Shown: positions 36,526 to 49,258 of the stretch, one piece after another
Layout: each line of letters begins with the position of its first letter
Position numbering within the stretch: position 1 is the stretch's first letter
Assembly (NCBI RefSeq): GCF_947623445.1
Contig: NC_135240.1
Coordinates: 8,060,001 to 8,124,000, forward strand
Direction of reading: 5' to 3'
From: Clavelina lepadiformis
Taxonomy: Eukaryota > Chordata > Ascidiacea > Aplousobranchia > Clavelinidae
Length of the DNA stretch: 64,000 nt
The notes under the pieces: model-generated
The model's database searches: none
What the model saw: the letters and a program-made list of their open reading frames with translations, nothing else
Told to the model about the DNA's origin: nothing
Position numbers and translations under genes: made by a program

Positions 36526-39500
36526 TGAAAACTAATTTCTTAGAATTAAAATTTGCTTACATGTATTTTGAGATGCTTTTAAAAATCAAAGCCTGTCAAG
36601 TTAAACTGAGTTTCGCGTCGTGGTAGGTTTCCCGAAACCACTTTTTAGTAATTTGTTCCATGAAACAGGTCCAATATTTCAATGGGAAATAAACTACAAC
36701 AATTGTTCTTGACTTAAGGCCTGGCCTAAAATACTAAAAGAACATTTTCTCTCCTAAAATCTGTCATTTGTGACCACACAAATCGATTATCTTTCATCTC
36801 GTTAGTAACGATCGCTCCATTATGACGTAACAAAAGCATTAGGAACCCTTGGCCCACGGGTATCGAAGAATTCTTGTAAAGTTTTGAAGAGGTAAAATTC
36901 GACAAATAAATTACCAAATTTTTAAACGAAAGATGTTATATAGACGACCTGTGTAATGACATAATAATGGTCACGTGTAAATTGGAACAACAATGATAAA
37001 GAAGCGATTGACAAAGTTGGAAAAATTGCTAGCGTCCAGGCTTTTTGGTAACTCATTAAATTGCCACGGGCCTTTTGTCGCGTGGATTACTTGGGTAAAA
37101 GTGACTGTTAGCCTTTAGTGCTAAAAGGGGAAGACGTAAAAGTTTCGTGACAGCACTTGTTGAACCTATATGTTTACAATGTAAAAGTCGACAAATTGTT
37201 TCGGAATGTGTCATTAAAATCCACCCAAAACTTCTCGTCTGTAAAATAATGATACCTTTATAATACAAATTGCCTTGTGGTGCAAATGATACCGGGGGCG
37301 GACTTTCATGTACTTTCGCTAAATAACAGTGTAAAATCACTTCGATGGCAAGTGGAATTAATTCAGCCAGACCCGTTGTACTCTGTTAAAAGCTTTGAAG
37401 TTAAGCACGTGTCGATCGTAAATTGTTTCGGGCGAATCAGCAAAAAATAAAAGTAAAAAAATGGCACATAAAAAATAACACTGACCGCGCAGCGTAACAA
37501 AGACAAAAAATGCGTTTCTTAGTGGCCTTAAGTAATCAGGAAACATAAAAGGGACAAATGACAGAATGATTGAATCTTGAAATTTAATTCTATTTGTGCC
37601 GTCGAATTTAAACGCACCTAGCATCACGCCGACTCACAAGAACGCCTGGAATAGAAGTAAGGCCTTTAGGGCATACCGCAGCAGACGGCACGCGAATGTC
37701 ACGTGACCCCACTACGTCTGTGGTCCGAAAGAAAAGAGTTTGATATGTACGACCATAAACATTAAATGCTTTTCGATGACTTCTAGTTTCAGACAATTGC
37801 CCAAAATAAACTTTCCCATGCTTTGCGTGTTTAATATTTCCATCAATTAATTGTTTGTTGTATTTACTTAGATCAGAATGTGCGTTGACGAAGAAATTCT
37901 TATCAGTGCTGTAATAATTTTAACGTTACTATACCGAAAAAGTAAAGTAACAAAGCATGAAAGACCTGTGAAGGCGTTTTAACACTGATGGTTTTCTAAG
38001 CTACAACTACCAGTCAATTTGTAACTGATATTTTCCAGAATATATTTCGCGCTTTAGCGTCATCGACGTTTCAGCCGTTTTTGTCAATGCTTGGCATTCG
38101 TCATCATGCAGAGAGTATCTCGTTGTCGATAAGTCATTTTGTATTCGGATGGCAAAGCACTTAATCCTGCTTGCCGTAAAATCGCAAACGTACGCAAATA
38201 TCCTTGCTGATCAAAAGAAACATTGTCTATAACTTTGCAAAGCTACATCAGATTTATTCCGTAATTTCTGTAAAAAATTGTATTGCTGTACATTAATCCA
38301 TCTATAAAAGACATGAAATGACTTACAGTACATACGTATTTCTCTTTTTACCTGCATTTCTAGCCTTTGAAATTTACAATTTCTTCGTGATAATATCTCA
38401 ATACGAAGCACTTTGTTCGACCAAGTTAATAGATTTATGTTGCTGAATAGTTTTTCCAACACAAATAGGCTATATGGGCATTTTCATGCAGCCTGTTGCA
38501 AACAAACTTTCTAACGATTTGCAAAATGCTTAAATGTGCAAATTTGAATGCTGTGTCCTTCAATATTTTATTAAGTAAATGTTCTATAAAATATTTAAAG
38601 CTCATACGAAATGCATGAACATTTGTAATAAATATTAAATGCTTCTTTGGAAAGGGGGAATCAATTGCATAACGAAAGAAATCTTTTTGTAAAGAAGCCC
38701 ATTACCTCAATAGCTGACAACACCGAATGAAACCCAAACGTTTAAATTAAATGAGATGTACGTGCATGTCTACTATTGTTCGACGCTGTACCACGCCGTT
38801 GTGATGAATGTATTGGAGACGGGAGTGAAAATGTTCGAAAAGAAGTTGAGTTTCTAGTCGTGATTGGACGAAACAACTTTCTCCACAAAAAGCAAAAGTT
38901 TTAACTGCGGTGATGTCGTATAACCTGGAAATCAACATCGCCGCAGAATATTAATTCCCACGAACGCAATTACTGATGCCAGTTGGCTGCGCCCTGCATT
39001 TATCCAATGCATTTCACCGCAGTATAGGAGCTGCACATGCCATTACGTCATAAAACGTTCATCAATAATTAAACGTGATCGATATGATCACGTGATAGCG
39101 GAGAAGGAGGCTACGTTTATTTCGGGGACTTTTTCTGTCGTAGGGCTTATGATGGGGCTTGTTTTCGTCCAGCAAAACATATGTCCCAGTCGCCATGGCA
39201 ATAAATGAAAACTGCATGGAAGCCGATAAATATTTGATGCGTTAACGACAGGTGAAGCCTGTAAAAACTATGCAATATTAATTTTCAAACAAACCGAAAG
39301 CAGGTAAGGTCCCAGTAATCAGCTTTCACTCACTTAAAGTTCATCACGTACGCGAGATGGGATTGGTGATATCCGACATCCTTGGCTCCGATCCGACAAT
39401 ACAGGAACGTTCAAATGACTACTAATTTGATGATTCCGTCAAGTGATAATATCATTTGATGGGCTGAGGAGAAATTTTTAATTCAACTAGACGCCTTAAT

Positions 39501-39629
39501 GCCACAGTACTGACAAATATGCTAAAAAATTATCTTGTTTAACGGAGTGACGTTTTTACGGAAACACGCGTAGTGTCTCAAAAAACTTAAACACTGAATA
39601 GCAAGATGACAAGTAATTGTTCAAAATAT

Positions 39630-39635
39630 TTTATT
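39630..39635 (-). terminator. Candidate poly(A) signal of TTC29
   Basis: AATAAA on the minus strand (TTTATT on plus), 216 nt after the TTC29 stop codon. Confidence 0.45.
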
Positions 39636-39850
39636 TCTGGGTTTACGAGCTTCAAAAACTATATGATTTTGCGTAAACAGAAACTGGACAGAGCGAGGAA
39701 AATTCACTCTTTGGCGCTACCTAGAGCTAAGCTAGTGGAGAGACGAGTAAAGAAAATGTGGAACTGCAAAAAAAAACTTAATAACACTTTCGTAAACGAG
39801 AAAAGGATTGAAAACTACAACGAGATGCTATGAAATTACTAGAAGCTAAA

Positions 39851-42800
39851 TTATGCGTATGATAATGCTTTTTCAGGGTCGGCTTCTCTGTAAGGCTGCG
39901 TTGGATCTGGAACCTTTTCGGGCGACGGCGGAGGACGCACCTGAGCTAAAAGCACAGACAGAAAAGGTCACGGCAAATAAACAATTACGACTATTTAGGC
40001 ATGTACAGTAAATATAGAGATCGCGATACTGTTTATGAGACTCACGCGCAGGGATTGTTTTTCCAAAATCGTTTATTCTTTCATCTTTCCATCCGACAAT
40101 TCGTGCCATCATGTATGGTTCGGGTATTTCCATGTTCCCTTTGAAATCGTTTAGAAGCTGGTTACCCTTGGCAACGCCGAGAAGTACGCTCGATTCTTCA
40201 TTGTTTACTTCAATTTCGTTTGAGGTTTCATATGCGGACGTATAGTGGTTGACTGATTTTTCATAATAACCCTAAAATAACACCGATTGTTTATAACTAC
40301 CCAGAGTTAAATCAATTCTGACACCTAGTGGTGTTTCTATCGTACAGATCATTGCTCGCAAGGGGGCAGAAGTGATTGTAAAATACTGTACTCCACGACA
40401 TATTTCCTAATATTAACACTAGTCTAAAGTTAAAAAAACTTAAACTCATTGCCCCGATACCAGAGTGTTGTATATGGTGCCCAGGCAATTGCACGCATCA
40501 ATAAACTCCCTCTTTCGGTCGTCGGAGCGAGAGGTTTCGACAAAGAGTTCCAGGAATTCAATGGACTTGTTGACATTTCCCTGAGTTTGATGCGATTTGG
40601 CAAGAGCTTCACACGCTTCGCCGATCAAATGTTGGTCCTCAATTGCCTGAGCGGCTTCAAGACAGCTTTTCAGGTACTATAAAAGCAAACATTTAATGCA
40701 CTAACTTTGCTCGAAGGTTGTACCTTCGTACCCTCGTACATTATAAATTTGTAGCTTAACAGTCGACGTTGTTTTCATAATTTGAAGTTCATTTTCATCA
40801 AATTCGGTTTCAATTTCACTTGAACTATTTTCCAAGGATCCAAGAGAATTTTACCAATTAATATAATAAAATGTTCCCGCGTTAAATTCAATTGCTTTGT
40901 ACAGAAATATGATGCCTTTGCTCAGAGAATGCATTGTTACCTCCATAGCAGTTTCTGAGTCTCTTATTTGTTCATAGTTGCGGCCCAGCTTTAGGGCTGC
41001 TTGTGCAATCTGTAAAACGTCGTCACCCTCCTTAGCCATCTCATAGGCTTTGTGTAAAAATGACTGACAGGTTTGTACACTTGGATTGCTTTCAGCAAGA
41101 GTTGTGTAAACTCTGCAAAAGAGACTTGTGATATTTCATTTTTCCTAAAAGCATATTATCAGGCAAATATTAAGTATACTGTTCTCAAAACTTCAAAGTT
41201 TGAAAATATATTTGAAGGTGTTTTTCTGTATGGCTATTTGTGCCATGTTATACAACTACACCACACAAAACTATCATAACTTTCATAGAAATTGATGAAA
41301 CCAGCATACACTATACAGCTTGACAATGAACGATCTTCTATTGGTAAAATACCTCGATAAATGTCTGCAAGCTGTTTGACAGTGTGTGATGTCATCATCA
41401 TTTCTCCAAGCCCTGCCAACACTGAGCTGATGAAATTGTTCCAAGTGACGAGACGCGCCCTCATGATCGCCTATGAAGCTCTACACTTTTAGATGCGATG
41501 ACTAACTCATAGTTATAGCATTAACTTTGGAAAGTTACTCATACTTTGGTTAACGTAACTATTACTAATGGTATATTTAAATTATAGTCATTACACCAGA
41601 TCAGAGCAGAAAACTAGCTAAAGAGCAACCATTAAGGATCGCTGACAAGAAATGTTATATACCGTTTCTCTCGCAAGACAAGCCCATATTACAGTGAGCC
41701 TCCGCCTCACGCTTCCTGCCATCTAATCTGATGTTCAGGCTGGTTTCCAAGGCAGTTTTAAAGAAATGGTCGGACAACCAGCCATCTCCTGTCTCTAGAA
41801 AGTACTGTGCCAACTTGTGTCTGCATGAGTAAACTTCCTCCCATTTTCCTTGTATTGAAAATAAGAAACTTGTGGTTAAAACTACGGTGAAATTGCGAAG
41901 TATTTTAACACGACCGAACAAAACAGTGTTATGTTTGCAAATATTCGCTAATTTTAAAAATTTAATTTGACCTATATGATTAGACTACAGTATTACCTCA
42001 TACATTGCAAGCCAGTATAAAATTGTTTCAACAAGTATACACATCACGTAATTCAATGGGGTAATCTTATGATAGTAACTGAACTGTTTAAGGACTTGTT
42101 AACAAATGTAAAAATCATCTCACCACTTCTTGTTGCAGCTTCAGCTTTTGTGAGATAAACAAGTAACTGATCAAGCTTTTCTTCTTGTACATCGAGAGGT
42201 TTTTCCTGACAATAAATGCAAATTAACATGTCACAACATTGTTTTTAGGAATGACACAATAAAATTAATCTTAAACGCACAGAAATATGTCATTTTTGTA
42301 TTCCTTAAAAGTGTTTTTGAAAATTTCTTCAAGCTTTTATTTTGGGAAATTTATTTAAGCATTAAGTTTGAAGAAACATTTTTGTATTTATTAGAATAAG
42401 GTACATACAGCAGCGTTATGGGTAGCATTGCTCTTACTTGCCACAGGACAGAGTCAATACCCGCTTCCAGACGTTCTTGTTTACGTTGTTCGATGAGACT
42501 AAAGAGTTCTTCAAAAGATTTATGGAAACCTTCTTTCAACATTTGAATGCAGAGATTGTGTTTGTATGAATTTCGATATCTAAAACGCAGATGTAATTGC
42601 ACCATTTGATATTACATTTGCCTGGTTAAAACGCGAAGGTTGGTCGCGTACTTGATTCCAAACATTGGGGGATGAAAAGTTAAGGTTCTCAATGCCCTGG
42701 GTCAATGACACTAATGAGAGTAGGGCGGCCGGTTCCTTTCTCTCGATCGCCTTTTGCCTTCGACAGTATGTCTATCCCGAAACCCATGTTATTTTACCCA

Positions 42801-43390
42801 GGGTATTGAGAGAATTGCCAGGGTATTGTTGACAACCAAACTTGTTTTTGAAATCTTTTAATTCATTATATTTCTTGCACAGCGATATACAGATGGTAGA
42901 TTATGGTAATTGGTAAGTAACACTTCTTATGACGTAAAGCAAATACGTATTACTCTAATTACACTGATGTATCAACTTTGGTCATAGTTGGCATTTCCTC
43001 TCTGATTTTTTGGTGTTTTAAAGTTTCACGGTCCCTCCATGTCATGAAGCGTGTGCTTCTCTGTGCAATTTGTGATGAACCTGGGAGTAATATATTGTTT
43101 ACATTAAAGTTGTTGTTCATATTGCAGGTGAATATATATATATATATACCTTTAAAAGTATGCAATAAAGTTATGGATTGTTCAATAGAGATATTTATTA
43201 AAGTAAGTTGTATAGCGCAGATTTGTAACCACTACAGGTATTATATAGAAAACATATCAAAAATATTTAAACATCCAATATATAAATTTTCTACAAATTA
43301 AGCAATGTTATAAAGCCACTGCTCACCTCTTGATCGGGCCGATGACCGCTTATTTTCATTCCCTTTTCCAATAGCAGGCAGAGTAGTCAT
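39851..43390 (-). CDS. TTC29: Tetratricopeptide repeat protein 29 (axonemal)
   Basis: Exons in transcription order: 43390-43327 (MTTLPAIGKG), 43080 to about 42965, [gap], 42579-42438, 42205-42124, 41848-41663, 41470-41353, 41112-40941, 40676-40461, 40271-40046, 39945-39851. From the third listed exon onward all junctions keep frame. The product is about 440 residues, near the human length of 475. Diagnostic matches to vertebrate TTC29 include the MTTLP start, CIQMLKEGFHKSFEELFSL, EKLDQLLVYLTKAE and the TPR helices around KREAEAHCNMGL, IGEACEALAKSHQTQGN and FIDACNCLGTIYNTL. TTC29 is a ciliary and sperm-flagellar protein whose loss disrupts axoneme structure; its role here is inferred from orthology. 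The second exon ends in phase 0 but the next needs phase 2, so one small exon is missing from this model, probably between 42580 and 42960. The last acceptor was chosen as TTTTAG at 39946-39951 because it reads into PPPSPEKVPDP. Confidence 0.9.
42686..42815. repeat. Short inverted repeat in a TTC29 intron
   Basis: Arms TCTCAATGCCCTGGGT (about 42687-42702) and ACCCAGGGTATTGAGAG (about 42796-42812) are nearly complementary and bracket roughly 95 nt. It could be a small fold-back element. Confidence 0.6.
43136..43148. repeat. Short TA dinucleotide run
   Basis: About six tandem TA units in a TTC29 intron. A simple microsatellite. Confidence 0.7.
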
Positions 43391-44570
43391 GATGACAAGT
43401 TTTACTTGGATCTTAACAGCAGAGAAGATTAAACTGTAACAGAATGTTCCCTACAAATGGTCGTGTTGAATTATTGCTCTTCCTGTTAGAAGTTTAAAAA
43501 CTTAAATTGGAAATAAAGAAATATGGAGTTGTTTGACAAAATAAAAGTTTCAGGTCTCTCATGCTTTCTTCATGTTTATAGAGAGTTGTGCTGTTGTTAT
43601 GATTCCACCAGTCAGTTTCATAATTAAACACCCAAATATAGCACTACCAGGTACCGAAAACTTGCAAAATCAATCAGAGTTGTTCTGTTTTGCAGTCTCA
43701 TCTGGTAATAACGCAATAAACCTTTTTATGCAGCTGTCTACCATATTGAAATAGGTGTACGATTTAGTCTTCTGTCTATTTCTAACAATGAAAAGCTGCA
43801 AAGTTTTTGAACATTTTTCCAAATTGCAAACAATCGTGGGCCGAAACATAAATGATTGTTGCTTAGTTTGTAGCATTGAGCTTCCTGAACTATAATTATT
43901 TGTGTAACAATCAGTCCATGAAGTGTGTATGAACAAAATTATTTTTTGAGGCAGCCTCGAACATTATAATTATTTCAAATTTTACCTATATAATGTAAAA
44001 TGATTACAAAATATATTCGGTTCCTGCTTTTGCTTTCCCGAAAACAACAACGATTTCAAACATTTAAAGATACTATTAAAATTATATATTGCAATTAAAT
44101 ATTTTCTGCATAGAAAGTTTGGCTTGAAAAAATTTCTTTGAGCCGTATCATTCATACAAAACTATTGCTCAACACAGTGCGCATCCAAGATTTGGCGAGT
44201 AAATGAATCCTGCCACGAAATACAGACTTGGTCTAAAGCAACAATTCATGTTAACATACTAACATATGCCTTTCCCATTTGCATCATGCGATATTGTTGG
44301 TTTTTGTAATAGATTACCGGTAAATCAGTATTCAGGCTACTGATAGGTGCGTGCCAGATTGTTAACTTTGAACACCTAATGCTAAGCCTATTACTTGCAC
44401 AGGAAACGTTTTATCTGACCCAAAAACTTCAATTTTGCAGTTGACATAGGACTACCGTTAATGTCTCCGTGTTCATGAACCATCAGCACACAAGCTAACA
44501 CTCAAATACTGCCGTATGTGCTTATTGCTTACCCTTGCCTATTTATTTCATGGCCTAGCAGTAGCCAGAA

Positions 44571-44690
44571 ATGGAAAGACTCGAGTTATTGACTCCGAGT
44601 CTGATTTGAGTGAGGTTTTTGGAAAGACTTGACTTGTGTTTTAATGCTTAAAAAGTCTCGACTTTACTCGTGTTGACATGGTAATTTCGG
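44571..44690. repeat. ACTCGAGT-rich degenerate repeat block (left)
   Basis: Repeated GACTCGAGT, GACTCCGAGT, GACTTGACTTG and AAGTCTCGACTTTACTCGTG strings. This is the kind of degenerate, self-complementary sequence found at ends of invertebrate mobile elements. Confidence 0.55.
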
Positions 44691-44935
44691 TTAACATGAC
44701 TCAAGCCACAAAACAAATTATTTCAAATCATTATAGAATCTGTTGTTATATTATTGAAATAATTTATTCAAAAATCACAATGCAATACATTCTATTGAAT
44801 GTGCAAAAGTGTCAGAAATGGATAAAATCAGATTTTATGCTTATATTTACAGTCGAGCATTCAGAAAGCCGTTTATCATTAACCTAAATCGAAAAATATA
44901 TCTTAAATAGACCCTTTCCGAGTTACTCTCTGGAT

Positions 44936-45612
44936 AGCAAGATTTTTTTTAATCACTGATACTTAACAATGGAAATTGTCAACTGAGTTTGATTCTTTTT
45001 TAAATTGCACATGTTTTAGGCATCGAACTGTAAAGATTTTGTTTAGGCAAATAGCACATGAATTTCTTTTGACGATAAAGAAATACTATTGAATATATGT
45101 TGCCTAGTCCTTGGTTACAGCAGTTTGAATCCTATACACTGGACTTGTCCGAAATGACGTCTAGATACATGGTCAGCAAAGCATGCAACATGAAATGCGT
45201 AAAGGTTTATGTGGTATCTGCAGCGTATGTAATTATGGTAATTCATTTATTATTTACTGCTAGTCTATTTTTTAAAATTTTGCTTGAAATGCAAGGCAAA
45301 ATTACATGTGTACTGCACCGTAGATACAATGCAAACTTTTACGCATTTCGCGTCACATGCTACGCTGGCCACGTAACATGACTTCATGTTGAACAAAACT
45401 AGGTTTGGTCCTGCATAGGATTCAAAGTACTGTAAAAAAGAACTAGACAACTTTTCTTCAATATTCTTCATTTACTGTGTAACGTAATTCATATGCTACC
45501 CATCTAAACAAAACCTTAGCAAGCCGATGCCCAGAACTTTTGCAGTTTGAAAAAGAATCAAAGTGGATCAGAAATTTTCATTGTTAAGTATAGGCAATCA
45601 AAAAGACCTTGC
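44936..45612. repeat. Large imperfect inverted repeat (fold-back element)
   Basis: Two arms of about 320 nt, roughly 44936-45255 and 45285-45612, are imperfect reverse complements centred near 45271. Paired landmarks: TACTTAACAATGGAAATT on the left with AATTTTCATTGTTAAGTA on the right; GAAATGCGTAAAG with CTTTTACGCATTTC; TTTGAATCCTAT with ATAGGATTCAAAG. It looks like a non-autonomous palindromic element with no coding capacity. Some arm divergence suggests an old insertion. Confidence 0.8.
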
Positions 45613-46457
45613 CACTGAAAAGGGCTAGTGCTAGGCCTAGCCTAGCTCTTTCCTATAGGGACTTGGCATGTGTAAAGACCTGGACTTGATAAACGTTATA
45701 GGCTACTGACTAGGCTTGGGAATGTAATTATGAAATGACTCGACTTAGCTTGTGTCACCCCTATTAAGACTTGTTTCCTTCAACGGCGTTAGCTTACCGA
45801 TATATCACGGTAGAAAGTAGTGCATAGGCCTAGGCCTATAACAGTAGTAGGCCTAGCATGTTAATAGGCCAGTTCAGCAGTTATGCTATGTCCAAACAAT
45901 TCTGTACTTAACCAACACGTTAATCAAAACGTAAGCTATTTAACGTCAATGTTTTTGAATCCAAAAGTTTTAAAAAACGTTTGTTAAACTAAATTTTACC
46001 CATTTTTTGGCTGAATTTCCAAAGATAAGGTTTCATCAAGGGAGAAAAGAAAGTCAGTTAAAGAAGTTGTTATGACAACAAAAAATCCCCATTATCGGAA
46101 CTTACCACACGAGGCCACTAAAGTGTTTCGTAAATTAACATCACTCGAGGCTTAATGACTGACCGATCAAATACAGAAACTCTGACTAAACTTAGACTAA
46201 GCTAATCCCAAATTAATTTATAAATCAAGTCCTAACTGAAATGCAAAATGCCGGATTAATGTTTAATTCTCTACCGAATTTTGAATGGTTGAATCACACT
46301 TGCAGCTTGAGAACACACTGTGACGATATTATACTGTTTTGTTTACGGAAACCGCCTTCATGAAACGTGACATAACAATTGTGCATGCCTATATTACTTG
46401 AGTCAGTCGCAGTCATTCAATCAATTCGTGTATTAAGTTATTAGCTGCAACGTGTTT

Positions 46458-46487
46458 GCAGCTACAGCAGCCTTGTGCTGTAGCTGC
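46458..46487. repeat. Perfect 12-bp hairpin
   Basis: GCAGCTACAGCA and TGCTGTAGCTGC flank a six-base loop. It could be part of a repeat or chance; no RNA gene is proposed. Confidence 0.6.
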
Positions 46488-46859
46488 TGAGTCAATGTTT
46501 TATTTAAATGTAATCGTTCAAAGAAGCTTCAATATAATCAGAATATGCCGTTGTCATTCCTGTGTAACCATTCTTGACTTCAATTTGAAGAAGTTCAGTG
46601 TCTAGTTAGACAAATTTGTTGTCACCATCACAAGACAATAATTCGTTAAGGTGAACAATTAATTCTAAGATTGAGAAAAGCAGACAACGACCTTCGAAGA
46701 CTCATATAACATCGAGCGCAATAAACAATTCAACTGACAAACATTGTAGTGAAGTATTCAACCTTACAGGTTAAGGTACCATATACAACCATTTCATTAC
46801 AACACAATTTCGCTTTCTTCTTAGCAAATGGTTGGAAAGAGAAGTTTCAGTTAGCAGTC

Positions 46860-47290
46860 ATTGTCGTAATGAATCGAGTCGGAGTCCAGTTACTTTTTTC
46901 CAAAAATTGACTTAACTCGAGTCCTTTTTTAAGAAAGTACAAATATGGCTTGATTTGACTCCAGTCAGTTCTTTTTGATTAATTATCATTCAGCGAAACT
47001 CTATTCATTGATCGGAATATTGCAGTGTAACTTAAAATGACTTTTTTTGTCTACCAATGCGTACGGTGCAGACAAATGAAGCAAATTTGGTAATATTACT
47101 AAACGTTCGTGTTTGATAGAAATGTTTTCTTGCTATCTGTTTGACTTGGTTTCGAATATTAACGACTCGATTTGATTCGAGTCTTATTAACCAAATGACT
47201 CGAGTTGGCTTGAGTCTTAAAAAGTAAATGACTTGACTTGCGACTCGAGTTCGATGACTTACGACTCTGTGATCTGGTTCTCTTAGCTCC
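46860..47290. repeat. ACTCGAGT-rich degenerate repeat block (right)
   Basis: Multiple GACTCGAGT, AACTCGAGTCC and GATTCGAGTC strings, similar in composition to the block at 44571-44690. The two blocks may mark one composite insertion of about 2.7 kb or separate copies. Confidence 0.55.
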
Positions 47291-48259
47291 TTCGAAACTT
47301 GATCCTCGATATGCATTTGTAAATTTTTGCAACTGTCTGCGATCACAGAGGTTGGATTATAATAAGAATAAAAAAGAGCGCAACCGAGGCGCTAAATATT
47401 AAGATGGTTGCCTCGAGAAACTAAGGTTTCTAGCAGGGGTAATTAAGCTCATTTTGGAAAACTTATTCTAGCGTGAAAAAGCTTGTTTCAAATTCACTTC
47501 CACGCAACTTGCTGTATTTTCTTGGTATCAGTTTTATATTTTTTCGGGATTAGATGATGAGAAACCAGGCAGAGGATGTACAACAGTAGGCTAAATATCT
47601 TCACAGTGAGGCACATGTAGTTTCGCCTGGATGCCAAATCAGGACATAACACCTTCTTTTTTGTATTGATTAAATATTTTATTTACCACACAAAATAACA
47701 GTAATTAACAGTAACAGGCATTGACGACACTTGCTCGTGTTCTGTGGATCTGGTAGACAGTTCTGAATGCGGCCTGTAGCATAAAAAAAAGACGAAAGGA
47801 AAAATATGCAACAATTGGAACTTGCACAAAGGCGCGACCGGTAATCGGAGCTCGAGCGATGAGGAGTCATCGTCGGGTTTAAATAGTGCAAAAACTTTTC
47901 TCAGTACGAGGATAAAAATTAATTATCATTCAATATCAACCTAAGGTAAATGTTATAATATTGCAACCTAAATCTAACTTCTAATTTAAATCTAACTTCA
48001 ATAAAAGAAAAGCTATAATTAACTCTTCGCATACGGATTCTCCTAAACTCACCGTTCAACTTTAAAAACGGGCTGTGTGATCTACTTTCGGTGAAATAGC
48101 CACTGTCAAAAAATTTTGATTTGAAATAGAGAATGGTAATTGGCAACTCTATATTGTATGTTAAGCATTCATGCGGTTATTTGTGTGGATGCTAGTGATT
48201 TATTCAGCAAGTCAAGTTAGACAAATTTATATAACTACGAAATATCGACTATATGGACT

Positions 48260-48430
48260 TGTAGCGCCCCGCTTTGTAGCTACAGCTGTAATTAGTGTCA
48301 CAAACAAGAAGTTACTTCCAAAGATCACTTCAAAAACGCACGACTGCTTACAAACGTTGAGGTGTGAGCTGGCCACATCTCTTTAGTTTAGTTGTAAGTA
48401 GCCAACGACAGGCGAGGATCATCTCCGCTG
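48260..48430. repeat. Direct repeat, copy 1
   Basis: Begins TGTAGCGCCCCGCTTTGTAG, with GAGCTGGCCACATCTCTTTA inside, and ends near GGATCATCTCCGC. About 170 nt, clearly similar in order and orientation to 48654-48818. Confidence 0.82.
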
Positions 48431-48653
48431 CAATGGTAACCACAAGTTGAAATGAACCAGCAGCTTCGCAGCCTGACGCCAGTAAACGGAGACAATCGTC
48501 TGTCGTTTCTGCCTCTCAATCACTCCTGGCGCTGATCATGGAAGCATGTTAGCGGTCCTCCGCAAGTCGCTCTGATAAGTGCTGATGCAGCTCGTCAGCA
48601 ATCCACGGAATCAACACCGTTGGTTACGCCTCCTCTTCGCAAAGGGGAAGTTC

Positions 48654-48818
48654 TGTAGCGCCCCACTTGTCGCTACAGCTATAATTAGTACCACGAATGA
48701 GCAGGTTAGGAGCCGGTTCCAAACATGACTTCACGGCTTCTCACAACCTTTGAGGAGTAAGTTGGCCAAATCTCTTTGGTTTAAGAAGCCAGCCGCAGGC
48801 AAGGACCATCTCCGCGAC
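48654..48818. repeat. Direct repeat, copy 2
   Basis: Begins TGTAGCGCCCCACTTGTCGC, continues AGTTGGCCAAATCTCTTTGG and ends near GGACCATCTCCGC. It starts 394 nt after copy 1. A TG start and a GTGACA string at 48910-48915 recall LTR ends, but no flanking target-site duplication was found. Confidence 0.82.
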
Positions 48819-48972
48819 AGACTAATGCTTCCGACACCATTAAGCCTACCTGCATTTACAAACGAGTTTTTTTGATATTACGAAAGCCGTGCCGTTATTA
48901 ACTGTAGTTCGTGACACCCCCGGCTAAAAAAGTATCAGTTGCAAGGAACCTGTTCATAAAATATTGGTTTAG

Positions 48973-49258
48973 GTTTTGACAAACCTTATCCAAAAATTGT
49001 CTTATCACGTTTGCCACAAACTTACGAGTGGGTGATTTTGCACTTCGCACCCGATATTTTATTGTTGTTGATCTCTATCTGGTTTCTCACTAGTAGCTAC
49101 AGCAGAAGTGCTGCCAGATATCTGCACTATGTCATCGGCGTGCAATGTATTTTACACAACGCAAGTTTTCTAATTCTTTGCGGTTTCACTTTAACACAAA
49201 TGAGTATTAAATATAAAATATTTGAATCGAGCTTTCCTACATCTCATGCATACATAAA
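48973..49258 (+). CDS. Possible orphan exon of a multi-pass membrane protein
   Basis: An acceptor-like TTGGTTTAG precedes, and a strong donor AAA/GTGAGT follows, a 286-nt open stretch (phase 1 in, phase 2 out). It encodes two hydrophobic segments, around APDILLLLISIWFLT and YVIGVQCILHNASFLILCG. No in-frame ATG precedes it within the open region. I do not recognise the family, and no neighbouring plus-strand exon was found. Could be an exon of a dispersed gene, a pseudogene fragment or chance. Confidence 0.3.

Larger units (their letters stand above)
34457..39850. other. Intergenic region after POU4
   Basis: Begins with the POU4 3' UTR (AATAAA at 35028-35033). Holds a possible orphan exon at 36373-36525 and a duplicated 17-mer (GGGGATTTTAAACATTT-like) near 35907-35940. 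No complete gene was recognised. Confidence 0.5.

Noticed and set aside
37370-37420. Faint resemblance to 5S rRNA (AAGCTTTGAAGTTAAGCA)
   Set aside because: Only a short string matches, and the rest of the 5S structure and its promoter boxes are absent.
42959-43301. Plus-strand 107-codon frame
   Set aside because: It overlaps the antisense of TTC29 exon 2 and a TA-rich intron; no domain.
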